This document shows, piece after piece, positions 1-8,021 of a stretch of 27,246 bases of DNA (the stretch's first letter is position 1; the number at the start of each line of letters is the position of its first letter). This stretch comes from a virus. Where the stretch lies: the IMG/VR virus record IMGVR_UViG_3300037961_005784, positions 1 through 27,246 of that record. One strand, given 5' to 3'. Made by a program: the position numbers and the translations under genes. Below the pieces are notes generated by a model that did not search any database, was not told where the DNA came from, and saw only the letters and a list, made by a program, of their open reading frames with translations.

Positions 1-208
1 TACTAAAAATACCTCCTAGTATACCTGCCCCAGCGGCGGCTATTGCGAATGGATTTGCCATATTTTTTGTTGTATTTGTTATTGTTGTTGTTGGTCTATT
101 ATAATAAGTTAACGTAGTGCCTTTTATAGGTGGAAGAGGTGAATAAGCTAAACCCGCCATCCTACCTGTACCAACTCTTTTTTGTGGTGTTCTTGATTTA
201 GGATTCAC
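1..208 (-). CDS. Partial virion-type protein, possible ejection/internal protein (3' end outside window)
   Basis: An open frame runs from a GTG at 206-208 to the left edge of the window, so only the N-terminal part is visible. The GTG overlaps the TAG of the preceding gene by one base (TAGTG), which matches the packing style of the region. Two in-frame ATG codons, at 158-160 and 59-61, are alternative starts. From the last ATG the protein would begin MANPFAIAAAGAG, an Ala/Gly-rich hydrophobic N-terminus of the kind I associate with phage internal virion or ejection proteins. From the GTG it would carry an extra 49-residue Pro/Thr-rich leader. Its place directly after the tail muzzle genes supports a virion role. 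The function is inferred from position and the N-terminal character only, and the true start is undecided. Confidence 0.55.
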   Translation of the reverse strand, partial: MNPKSRTPQKRVGTGRMAGLAYSPLPPIKGTTLTYYNRPTTTITNTTKNMANPFAIAAAGAGILGGIFS

Positions 209-1521
209 TATATTGTTATTTTATTAAAATTTGTTACAGTACCAAACAACTCTTCTTTTTTTGTTATTGTTTCATTTGTTGGCAAACAAAATGTTGCCTT
301 TAAAAAATTACCTTTTACTCCTGTTACACCTAAATTACTAGATATATCTGCATCATATACCTCTCCTTCTATACCAGGTGAGTTATTTTGAAAGTCTGCA
401 AAATATCTATTACCTCTTTTGTTAAATATAGATGCGTTTATATAAACGTTAGAAACTGTTGTTTCTGAGTTTGCTATATCTTCAGCTGAATCTAAATAAT
501 AATCATCTACTCCATTACTATCTCTATCATCAGTGTTTGTTTTTATATATTTTAATGCCCATTTTGGCGTTCCTTCATATGAAATATTATAAAATATATT
601 TTCTTCAACTGAGTTTTGATTTACAGAAAAAGTTACAGAACTTTCGTTTGTATTAGATCCGTAATATTGCCCATATGTTATACCACCCACTTTATCATAG
701 TGTTTCCATATGTTATTACCACTAAAAGTATAAAAATTATTAGTTAAACTAAAACCTTGATATGGTTTATAACTATGTCGACTAGTCCAACCATTTATGT
801 TATCACTAAAACTTACTGTTTCAAAAGAAGGTCCAGTTTGTACTGATATAATATAACTTTGGTGATGAGCATCAAAACTACCAACAATTCTTGTAGCTGT
901 TTTTAATTTATCTCTAAAAAAAGATCGCATACCATAATCTGATATAGGTGTTATTCCGTCTCCACCTCCAGCGCCACTTGATAATCTTAATACTACACCT
1001 CTGTTTTTATCAGAAAAATATTTTCTACTGCCATAGACAGCAAAACTTTCAGGATTTTTTGAAATACCATATCTACCTGTAAAAGGAACTATTTGACCGA
1101 TAACAACATTACTTGATGTTACAGCGCCACCACCTTCTGCATTAAATATAGCGTCTTTGTCTATTAATGCTTTACTAACTTTATCTTCTTGAAACACAAT
1201 TAAATTTGTTTCTTCTGCAAAAAGTTTTTGTATACTACCATTAGCTGAGTTAACAGATTTTGTTATTGGCTCTGCCATGGAAAATTGATTAGTGTTATTT
1301 ATAGCCGTTCTAGAATTAAAAACACCACTATATATCAAAGCATTTTTTCTTCTTTCTTCTTCAAATGATTCATCTATTATATATGCTTTTACACCAAGAT
1401 CTACAGAAACCTCATTAAAACCACCCTTTATTCTACTCTCCTCTATATGCCAAGTTTCAGATCCCTTACTACTCTTTATATAAAATGAATTAAAATAAGC
1501 TATGTCTATAGTTGTTGGCAT
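208..1521 (-). CDS. Muzzle-like tail protein, C-terminal part encoded as a separate gene
   Basis: A 437-residue protein. Residues about 23-50 (WHIEESRIKGGFN, then VDLGVKAYI) and the following stretch, with SGVFNSRTAINNTNQFS, AEPITKSVNSANGSIQKLF and LIDKDAIFNAEGGG, match my memory of the C-terminal half of the long tail muzzle/stabilisation protein in crAss-like and related marine phages. It is rich in Ser, Asn, Tyr and Gly, as expected for an all-beta virion protein, and has no signal peptide or membrane segment. It starts four bases after the stop of the 1229-residue muzzle-like gene, in a different frame, so the two probably assemble into one distal tail structure. A search against single-chain muzzle proteins would decide whether this is a split gene. 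Family assignment is from memory. Confidence 0.6.
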   Translation of the reverse strand: MPTTIDIAYFNSFYIKSSKGSETWHIEESRIKGGFNEVSVDLGVKAYIIDESFEEERRKNALIYSGVFNSRTAINNTNQFSMAEPITKSVNSANGSIQKLFAEETNLIVFQEDKVSKALIDKDAIFNAEGGGAVTSSNVVIGQIVPFTGRYGISKNPESFAVYGSRKYFSDKNRGVVLRLSSGAGGGDGITPISDYGMRSFFRDKLKTATRIVGSFDAHHQSYIISVQTGPSFETVSFSDNINGWTSRHSYKPYQGFSLTNNFYTFSGNNIWKHYDKVGGITYGQYYGSNTNESSVTFSVNQNSVEENIFYNISYEGTPKWALKYIKTNTDDRDSNGVDDYYLDSAEDIANSETTVSNVYINASIFNKRGNRYFADFQNNSPGIEGEVYDADISSNLGVTGVKGNFLKATFCLPTNETITKKEELFGTVTNFNKITI

Positions 1522-1525
1522 AATT

Positions 1526-4500
1526 TTATGAATAAACTGTTGTTGTTATAGTACTTCTTCTTACCATTTTTCTTACGCCTGGATATGCGTTATCAGGATC
1601 TGCAAATAAACCACTGTGTGATCCTACACCTATTATATATTCGTAATCAGCACCACCAATAGAAACAATAAAATTACTACTACTATTACCTACATATCCA
1701 GCCGCGCCAGGAGTATCATTAGCATGCGGTGCTATCCTTATAAAATAATCAACACCTGATGTATTAGCAGCATCTAATACTTTTTTACCAAAAGTTAACT
1801 CTGTGTTGTCACTTAAGCTTACTGAAGCTGATAATACAATTACACTTTGACTTGTTACTGTTTGCACTGTGGTATTTGCTGGTATACCAGTACCCGTAAC
1901 TATCATATCCTTTTCAACGTTGAAATTTGTAGAGTGTCCATCTATATTTATTGTAGCACTTGTAACAGCTCCATTTACTAAAGCTTTGCCACCTACAAAT
2001 ATTTGAGTAAACCTTTCATTATTTAAGAAATTAGTTCTTGCAGCGCTTGAACCAGCGGTGTTAACCAGTACATTATTACTTAATATATCTTCAAAATCAC
2101 TGTTACAATGACCATCTACATCGCTATAAGTTAAATCGTCTGGGCAAAAGTATTCTTGATATTTATCTCCTGGATCTTGTGATCCTTGACCACCATAACA
2201 CCTGTCGTAATAATTATATTTTGTTCCACTACATGTAGCGCTATACGGTACATTAATAACATCATCTTGTGCTTGACAAAGTGGAATAACAAGATCTCCA
2301 GCACCTCCAGCAGAAGCATTAGTTGTTAAACCACCAGTATCTGTTGCCCTTACAGTAATACTAACACCAGAAGCTGAAGCTGGTATACCAGGATTTATTG
2401 ATATCACACCTGAAGGACTAACATGTAATCTAGAATCACCAGTTATTTTAGAAAAAGTTAAACGTTCTGTTCTTAATGATGTGTTTGCACTACCATTATA
2501 AGCGTATATAGGTGAGCCACTAGCATTTATGGTTGCTATGGTACTAGTGGTATTTGGTGTAAAGCTTACACAGTTACCTGTAGCAAAACCTATTTCTGGG
2601 TGATCATTTGTTATTTCTATGGTTTTTTGTATATTATTAGCACCGTCTTGTGTAGTAGCCCTAAATGTAACATCATAAGTGTCTCCTGGTGATAATCTGT
2701 ATTCTTGTGCGTTTATAAGTTTCATTTTATGAACATCGGTATTACCTATTCTTTCTACAGAAAAATCAGCTTTGACATCATTTGTTTGACCATCTAACTC
2801 TCTCATTACACTATTAATAGTTATATCCAACGAATGAGCAGATGGTGTTAGTTGTGTACCATTAACATCAAAAACCTTAACTATAAACATATAACTATCA
2901 GCTGCTAAATCTTCTCTAAAATCATCGTCATCTGCATTATCAGCAAGGTTTCTTAAAACTAAACTACTTGGTATTACTCCACCTGCTTTTATTTTAGCGT
3001 TAAGATCAGATAAAAGTCCGCATGTAGATGTTTCATAAAATATATCAATTTTTGACTTAAACGGTTCTGTTTCAAAAACAGCTAATGCAGCAGCGTTTGC
3101 ACCATCATTACCTGCGTTAACACCATAATCACCTTTTATTTGCGAAAACAAATATTTTTTATCTGGATCATAAAATTCGTTTTTATCAGCTTCAGCCTCA
3201 ATACCAAAATCAGTTAAATCACCAATAGCTATAACAGAGTGTTTAGATGTTTGTATACCTGTTTGTCCGTTTTGTACTATACCAAATAAATTTACACTAC
3301 TTGTAGATAAATCAATATTAGAACCTTCAGTAACTTCGTCTCTTGGTACTTTATTTATATTATCACCATATATTGGAAAATAACCATAAGTGTCACCTGT
3401 AGATATATTGTTTCTTGTTTGAACATCATAAATTGTAACTCCAGGTGTATAAACGTTATAATATTCTTGTAAAGTTTGTTTTACAACCACTCTATATGAA
3501 TACCAACCTAATGGATTAGTAACAGACCATAAGTTTTCTTCCATAGGATCATTAAATGTTATTTTTAATGAATCACCATTTAAACTTATTTGCGATCTTT
3601 TATGTAGTATAGAAGATCTATGATCTTTAGACATTATAACTGGTGATTGTCTTCCGTACCTATCAGCTAAAACAACTCCAACAACATATGTTCTACTTTG
3701 TTTTAATGTATGTCTAGGTAATTGTTCATCTAAAAACTCATCTTGTTGATTTTTTGCACCAGCGCTGAGCTCATAATTTAAACCATTAGATGGTAAATCT
3801 TTACCTTGTACAAAATTACCATATATAATTCTGTTTCCTGCTACTTCTTGTGCAAGTGCTTTTACAGGTACGTTATCAAAAACCCTGTTTGTTTGTGAAG
3901 CAGGTAAAGTTTTAAATGGTTCTTCAGACCTATAAACGTAATAAAGTTCTTTACGTCTATCATTTACTCCACTGCTATACACGTTGTTTATATACGCTTT
4001 AAGTTTTGTTGAGCCAACAGCACCATTACTAATTGTTGTAACGTCTTTTCTTAAACCATCTATTTTGCTGCTTCTCACATCTATTACGTCTAATACTTTT
4101 ACAGCAATACTATCAGATTCTTTTAATAATATTTCTATTTCATCTATTAATAAATTAGCAGATGGATCTAATGTTGGAAGCATTATTTCTAACTCTAATT
4201 GGTTTATTTTATTTACAAATGTTGCTACCTCAGCTTCTTTATATGCGTCTGTTTGTAAAACATCTGTAAATGTATCTATTCTAGGCTCAAAAGCAACTTG
4301 AGTAAATGGCGCAAATATTGAATATGTATTATCATTAAACTTATACCTATAACTAAATCTAACAAACTTCTCTTTCATGTACTCATTATCAATAGTTGTA
4401 TCCGCCGTGTTTTCAATCATTGACCCAGATAATATAGTTAGTTTTTCACCGTTAGCAACAGTAACAGCTTCATCTAAAACTAAAGCTGTGCCAGATAATG

Positions 4501-5215
4501 ATGTTATTAAAACGTCATCATCTAAAGTATCATGCCTAACAGTAAATTTTTCACCACTGCTTATTGCTGTTTGCAACGCTGAGTTTGCAGCACTTATTGT
4601 AACGTTTGCACTATTACTAACAGCACCATTTACAGTTAATATATGTCTAGGTTGTAAAAATTTTGGAGCACAAAATGGAGCATATTTAGCAACACTAATT
4701 TTATCTTCTAAATATATATCATCATTATATCTACTTGTGTCTTGTACGTTAAAAACCCTTGGTTGATTAAAGTTATCTGTCCAAAACAAATAACCATCTA
4801 AAATATTAATACCATAAACAGGAAAAGATTTATTAAAGTTGAATCTGTAACTTTTAAAAACAACGCTTGTTGACTCAGTATCTTGATCGTATTTAATTAT
4901 TGCACATTTATTTGTGCTAGCTGCCCTACTATTTGTGTTTGCGTTGTTAAAATCAGTAACTAAATAATAAACGCATCTGTTTTCAAAATCAACAACGTGA
5001 CCAATAGCTGATGTTGTAGATAAAGTTGCATCTTCACCTGAAAGATCACTTGCTAATTTATTTGATATAACGTTTTCTACTACACCAACATCACCATTTT
5101 CAGATCTTGATACTTTTATATTAAGAGCATCTATATACTCTCCAGAAGGTATAATCCTGGGATCTAAATCTTTGTTCATTTTTCCTTGTATAAAGGAATT
5201 TTTACTTTCTGGCAT
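1526..5215 (-). CDS. Muzzle-like tail stabilisation protein with Ig/cadherin-like and Cys-rich insert
   Basis: A 1229-residue protein. The N-terminus (NSFIQGKMNKDLDPRIIPSG, then YIDALNI and DVGVVENVI, residues 6-50) is the signature I recall from the crAss-like tail muzzle/stabilisation family at the distal end of the short tail. Further family-like segments are YAPFCAPKF (178-186), the long middle region to about 700, and FYETSTCGLLSDLN (726-739). Residues about 785-980 look like one or two Ig/cadherin-type beta domains (ERLTFSKITGD, VSPSGVISI, SITVRATDTGG). Residues 980-1040 hold five cysteines in 58 residues. Residues 1070-1145 look like another small beta domain. The expected C-terminal part is absent here and seems to be the next gene. 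The ATG lies three bases after the stop of the connector gene. No catalytic motif is seen. Confidence 0.72.
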   Translation of the reverse strand: MPESKNSFIQGKMNKDLDPRIIPSGEYIDALNIKVSRSENGDVGVVENVISNKLASDLSGEDATLSTTSAIGHVVDFENRCVYYLVTDFNNANTNSRAASTNKCAIIKYDQDTESTSVVFKSYRFNFNKSFPVYGINILDGYLFWTDNFNQPRVFNVQDTSRYNDDIYLEDKISVAKYAPFCAPKFLQPRHILTVNGAVSNSANVTISAANSALQTAISSGEKFTVRHDTLDDDVLITSLSGTALVLDEAVTVANGEKLTILSGSMIENTADTTIDNEYMKEKFVRFSYRYKFNDNTYSIFAPFTQVAFEPRIDTFTDVLQTDAYKEAEVATFVNKINQLELEIMLPTLDPSANLLIDEIEILLKESDSIAVKVLDVIDVRSSKIDGLRKDVTTISNGAVGSTKLKAYINNVYSSGVNDRRKELYYVYRSEEPFKTLPASQTNRVFDNVPVKALAQEVAGNRIIYGNFVQGKDLPSNGLNYELSAGAKNQQDEFLDEQLPRHTLKQSRTYVVGVVLADRYGRQSPVIMSKDHRSSILHKRSQISLNGDSLKITFNDPMEENLWSVTNPLGWYSYRVVVKQTLQEYYNVYTPGVTIYDVQTRNNISTGDTYGYFPIYGDNINKVPRDEVTEGSNIDLSTSSVNLFGIVQNGQTGIQTSKHSVIAIGDLTDFGIEAEADKNEFYDPDKKYLFSQIKGDYGVNAGNDGANAAALAVFETEPFKSKIDIFYETSTCGLLSDLNAKIKAGGVIPSSLVLRNLADNADDDDFREDLAADSYMFIVKVFDVNGTQLTPSAHSLDITINSVMRELDGQTNDVKADFSVERIGNTDVHKMKLINAQEYRLSPGDTYDVTFRATTQDGANNIQKTIEITNDHPEIGFATGNCVSFTPNTTSTIATINASGSPIYAYNGSANTSLRTERLTFSKITGDSRLHVSPSGVISINPGIPASASGVSITVRATDTGGLTTNASAGGAGDLVIPLCQAQDDVINVPYSATCSGTKYNYYDRCYGGQGSQDPGDKYQEYFCPDDLTYSDVDGHCNSDFEDILSNNVLVNTAGSSAARTNFLNNERFTQIFVGGKALVNGAVTSATINIDGHSTNFNVEKDMIVTGTGIPANTTVQTVTSQSVIVLSASVSLSDNTELTFGKKVLDAANTSGVDYFIRIAPHANDTPGAAGYVGNSSSNFIVSIGGADYEYIIGVGSHSGLFADPDNAYPGVRKMVRRSTITTTVYS

Positions 5216-5218
5216 TAA

Positions 5219-6337
5219 TTAGTGTTTAATATGTTTAGATTTACCTCTTAAAACTTGTGTTATCTCTGGTAAATTAATTTCGTATAACCTTAATTTAGCA
5301 TGTCTCATAGCAGCTCTTTTGTCTCTTTTATACCTACCAACTATATATTCTGGTATGTTTGCCATTGTAGATAATATACCAAAAGCTACATATTTATATA
5401 TTGCTTCTTCAGCAAACTTATGTACTTTCATTTCAGCATCACTACCCATACTATCAGATACATATTTAATATTTACAAGTTTTGCATTTAATTCACTACT
5501 AAAATTAATAGTTCCTTTGTATTGATCTATTATATAAATTCCATTTCGATTCATTAAGCTCGGATCACCACCATATCTTTTACCTTGTTCTAATAATCTT
5601 TCTGCAGGAAAATCTTGATTATAAAAATAATCGTCATTACCAAAAGCGTGAGTTAGCTCTTCGTTATTAAATTCTTTAAATCTTTCGTTTGTTACTGATG
5701 TTGTCTTTATTAAGTTACCACTATTATCATAAGTATAGTTAAACTCATCATCTTGTGCTAAAGCCTCTGATGGTTTTGATGTTATACTGCCTTTAGGTAT
5801 AGGATGTTCAACACCAGCGTTATCTACCCAACAAACACCAATCATGCTTATAAAATCTTTTGGCATTGGCACTGACAATGTAGGACCAACTTCTATTTCT
5901 TGTATTTTTTCAACTTTTGTAATATCATAAGCAAACTCTTGAATACCTCTTTTTGTGTGAAACAAAACATCTCTTCTATTGGCTTTGTTTATTATTTTAC
6001 CATCACCAACATAAGAAAACATAAAGTTGTTTACCACATCGCTCAATGTTATATATCTATAATCTCCGTATAGCTTTAATCTTAATTCTACTGTTACAAT
6101 ATCATTATTTGCAAAAACATAAGAGTTTATAAAAGTTAAAACTTTTGAAGAGCTATTATAACTATAATTTGTACTGTCAACTACGATACCATTTTTATAC
6201 ACAAAAAAGTCACTAACGCTGGTTGGCATAGGATCAATAGTTGTTATAGTAAAGTTTTGGTCATCACCTGTATTCCATGTAAAGTTTTGTGAACCCGCAT
6301 AATACGATTGATCTGTTTTATTGTCTAGGAATCCCAT
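5219..6337 (-). CDS. Tail connector/ring protein (crAss-like neck family) with N-terminal beta domain
   Basis: A 372-residue protein. The part from about residue 95 onward (YITLSDVVNNFMFSYVGDG, RDVLFHTKRGIQEFAYD, LSVPMPKDF, NGIYIIDQYKGTINFSS, and the C-terminal TQVLRGKSKHIKH) closely follows a conserved head-to-tail connector family that I recall from crAss-like and marine Bacteroidota phages. The C-terminal helices contain a basic RYKRDKRAAMRHAKLRL segment. Residues about 15-92 form an additional Asn/Ser-rich beta domain (FTITTIDPMPTSV, FFVYKNGIVVD, NNDIVTVELRLK), reminiscent of the adaptor domain at the N-terminus of T7-type tail fibres. This suggests that it could dock a fibre to the neck. 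It lies between another neck-type gene (three-base gap) and the muzzle gene. The role is inferred from family and position. Confidence 0.7.
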   Translation of the reverse strand: MGFLDNKTDQSYYAGSQNFTWNTGDDQNFTITTIDPMPTSVSDFFVYKNGIVVDSTNYSYNSSSKVLTFINSYVFANNDIVTVELRLKLYGDYRYITLSDVVNNFMFSYVGDGKIINKANRRDVLFHTKRGIQEFAYDITKVEKIQEIEVGPTLSVPMPKDFISMIGVCWVDNAGVEHPIPKGSITSKPSEALAQDDEFNYTYDNSGNLIKTTSVTNERFKEFNNEELTHAFGNDDYFYNQDFPAERLLEQGKRYGGDPSLMNRNGIYIIDQYKGTINFSSELNAKLVNIKYVSDSMGSDAEMKVHKFAEEAIYKYVAFGILSTMANIPEYIVGRYKRDKRAAMRHAKLRLYEINLPEITQVLRGKSKHIKH

Positions 6338-6340
6338 TTA

Positions 6341-7099
6341 TTATATATTTTCTTTATTAAAAGTTTCTTGTTCTATTTTTGCCATACTTTGTATAACAAA
6401 AGGATCTTTTATAACAACACCTACATAAGATAAAACTTTTATAATAACGTTTGGCTCTTCACTTGGGTGTAGTTCAAAATTAACACTTGACGCAGAATCA
6501 AATTGTATAGAATTGTTTGGACCTGCTTGACTACTAATGTTCCAAGCTACAGTATCAGGTTTTTTAATGTAATATAAATTTAAATTACCAGTTAAAGTTG
6601 CTGGTAATATTTTTATTGCATTATCTAAATGCGCTGTGCCGCCAGTATTATCTGTTACTTGTTGCCTATAGAAAATAGGGTATGTAGTTGTTGGGTTAAT
6701 AAGTTTTGAAGATATTATATGAGGTAGTTCTGAAATATTTATTTCTTCAATTTCTGTGGAGTTATCGTCTTTATAAACAGAAACTAATTTATATAGATCT
6801 GTAATAGTATTTGTTAAGTTTATTTGATCATTTGTTGTGTCTATAGCTACTGTCGCTAATTTTAAAAAATGATCTATTTTTTCTTTTATATTTTTAGTTA
6901 CATCGCCATAATCATCGTTAGAACCTACAACGTTTGATTTGTTTAAGCTTCTATTGTAATCATAAAATGTTTTTTCTAGTATTTCTAATTGAGCTTGATT
7001 AGCTAATTTATTAAATTGTGCAGGAGTTAATTGTCCTCTTTGTTCTCTATTTAATATTGTTAATACTGTTTTATATACTTTGTCTACGCTTATAGCCAT
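6341..7099 (-). CDS. Head-tail adaptor/ring-type neck protein
   Basis: A 252-residue protein between a head-associated gene and the tail connector gene. The N-terminus (AISVDKVYKTVLTILNREQRGQLTP, then FNKLANQAQLEIL) is a helical segment of a kind I recall at the start of ring/adaptor proteins in marine crAss-like phages. The C-terminal segment FELHPSEEPNVIIKVLSYVGVVIKDP is a strong family marker in my memory. The middle is a mixed beta region. It ends two codons before the connector ATG and starts after a 58-base intergenic region holding a stem-loop. No enzyme motif is present. The exact position in the neck cannot be told from sequence alone. Confidence 0.6.
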   Translation of the reverse strand: MAISVDKVYKTVLTILNREQRGQLTPAQFNKLANQAQLEILEKTFYDYNRSLNKSNVVGSNDDYGDVTKNIKEKIDHFLKLATVAIDTTNDQINLTNTITDLYKLVSVYKDDNSTEIEEINISELPHIISSKLINPTTTYPIFYRQQVTDNTGGTAHLDNAIKILPATLTGNLNLYYIKKPDTVAWNISSQAGPNNSIQFDSASSVNFELHPSEEPNVIIKVLSYVGVVIKDPFVIQSMAKIEQETFNKENI

Positions 7100-7121
7100 G
7101 CTTATTGTATTATTTATATGA

Positions 7122-7156
7122 TTAGGCCACTTTACGCGGCCTAACCTTATAAAGTG
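7122..7156 (-). promoter_or_regulatory. Two mutually exclusive stem-loops between head and neck genes
   Basis: The 58-base gap between the 264- and 252-residue genes holds a perfect 7-bp inverted repeat, 7122-7128 with 7138-7144 (TTAGGCC/GGCCTAA, nine-base loop). A second perfect 7-bp repeat, 7128-7134 with 7150-7156 (CACTTTA/TAAAGTG), interlocks with it: its left arm sits inside the loop of the first. Zero-length linkers make simultaneous full pairing unlikely, so these are better read as alternative hairpins. No run of U follows on the minus-strand transcript, so a classic intrinsic terminator is not supported. RNA processing or a weak attenuator are possibilities. Confidence 0.4.
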
Positions 7157-7157
7157 A

Positions 7158-7952
7158 CTATTTTAGTCTTTTTTCTATTGTGCTGTAAACCTCTACACCT
7201 TCATCAGTTTTAAACCAAGCGGCCAAAGCTGAATAAGGGTTTTCATCAAATGGTACAACCATTAGTTTTTTACTATTAGATACCCAAACAAAAGTTCTTT
7301 GATCATCAGAAAGTTTTATAATGTTTTGTTCAACTGCTTTTAATCCAGTATTTCTAACATGTATATTTTCATCTTGAGCAAGTTCAAGAAACAAAGATGG
7401 ATTTTGTTTAGCAAAAACTAATAAATCTCTTTTTATTTCTTTTGATGTCATTTGAGCAACTTCACTACCAACGTTTACTCTAACTATAGCTTCTGCTTCT
7501 TCTACATCCATTTTTTGAGCAATTATTAAAGCTTCTATTTCATATTCAATGTCAGCTAATTCATCTTTTGCCTCTTCTACAGCGTCAAACTCTTCGTATA
7601 CCTCGTTTAAACCAGGGTGGTATAATGAAAGTAATTTTTGTAATGTTTGTTTTGATTTTGGCACCTGTAATGTTCCATCTTCAAAAGTTATGTGACCAAG
7701 TCTAGCATCACCTTTAAACTCGTCAACAAAACAAGATTTTTGATTTACAGCATATTTTAATTCTCTTTCATATCCTTTTTCTTTATCGAACCAAAATATA
7801 TTTTTACTTTTTATAGTAAATGTTAAGGGTGTTAAACCTTTTTTTAGGGTGTAAAGTCTGTCTTTTACTTCCCAGTTTGATTTTTGTTTTTTTGGTGGGG
7901 CAACCACTTTTGGTTCCTCAACAGCCACCTCTGCTATTTTCTTTTTTGCCAT
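7158..7952 (-). CDS. Conserved phage protein encoded next to the capsid gene, function unknown
   Basis: A 264-residue protein encoded directly downstream of the major capsid gene. It has a Lys/Pro-rich N-terminus, then a core with LTFTIKSKNIFWFD, YAVNQKSCFVDEF and ITFEDGTLQVPK. An acidic helical region follows at about 120-165 (EEFDAVEEAKDELADIEYEIEALI), and the C-terminus has VPFDENPYSALAAWFKTDEGVEVY. I recall this arrangement as a recurrent protein of marine Bacteroidota phages, found near the capsid gene, with no assigned function; a structural or head-completion role is a guess from position. The ATG is preceded by TAATATTATAT, an A/T-rich leader almost identical to that of the scaffold gene, and there is no Shine-Dalgarno. 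A hairpin lies upstream, between this gene and the capsid gene. Confidence 0.55.
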   Translation of the reverse strand: MAKKKIAEVAVEEPKVVAPPKKQKSNWEVKDRLYTLKKGLTPLTFTIKSKNIFWFDKEKGYERELKYAVNQKSCFVDEFKGDARLGHITFEDGTLQVPKSKQTLQKLLSLYHPGLNEVYEEFDAVEEAKDELADIEYEIEALIIAQKMDVEEAEAIVRVNVGSEVAQMTSKEIKRDLLVFAKQNPSLFLELAQDENIHVRNTGLKAVEQNIIKLSDDQRTFVWVSNSKKLMVVPFDENPYSALAAWFKTDEGVEVYSTIEKRLK

Positions 7953-7987
7953 GATATAATATTATTAAATAAAAAAAATGTAAAGCA

Positions 7988-8005
7988 GAGGCGCCGAAGC
8001 GCCTC
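7988..8005 (-). terminator. Hairpin with UUCG tetraloop after the major capsid gene
   Basis: On the minus-strand transcript the sequence reads GAGGCGC-TTCG-GCGCCTC, a perfect 7-bp GC-rich stem closed by a UUCG tetraloop. It starts 17 bases after the capsid stop codon. It is the most GC-rich short element in an AT-rich region. A run of eight T occurs about nine bases further on, at 7972-7979, instead of directly at the stem base, so termination may be partial or the hairpin may stabilise the capsid mRNA 3' end. Either role would raise capsid expression relative to the genes downstream. Confidence 0.65.
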
Positions 8006-8021
8006 GTCTCTACGTTATAAA

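Noticed and set aside
1519-1530. Programmed frameshift joining the two muzzle-like genes
   Set aside because: There is a clean stop followed by an ATG four bases later in another frame, and I see no slippery heptamer at the junction. A split gene with reinitiation is simpler.
7122-7156. H-type RNA pseudoknot
   Set aside because: The two stems interlock, but one connecting loop would have zero length across a 6-7 bp stem, which is not sterically reasonable, so alternative hairpins are preferred.
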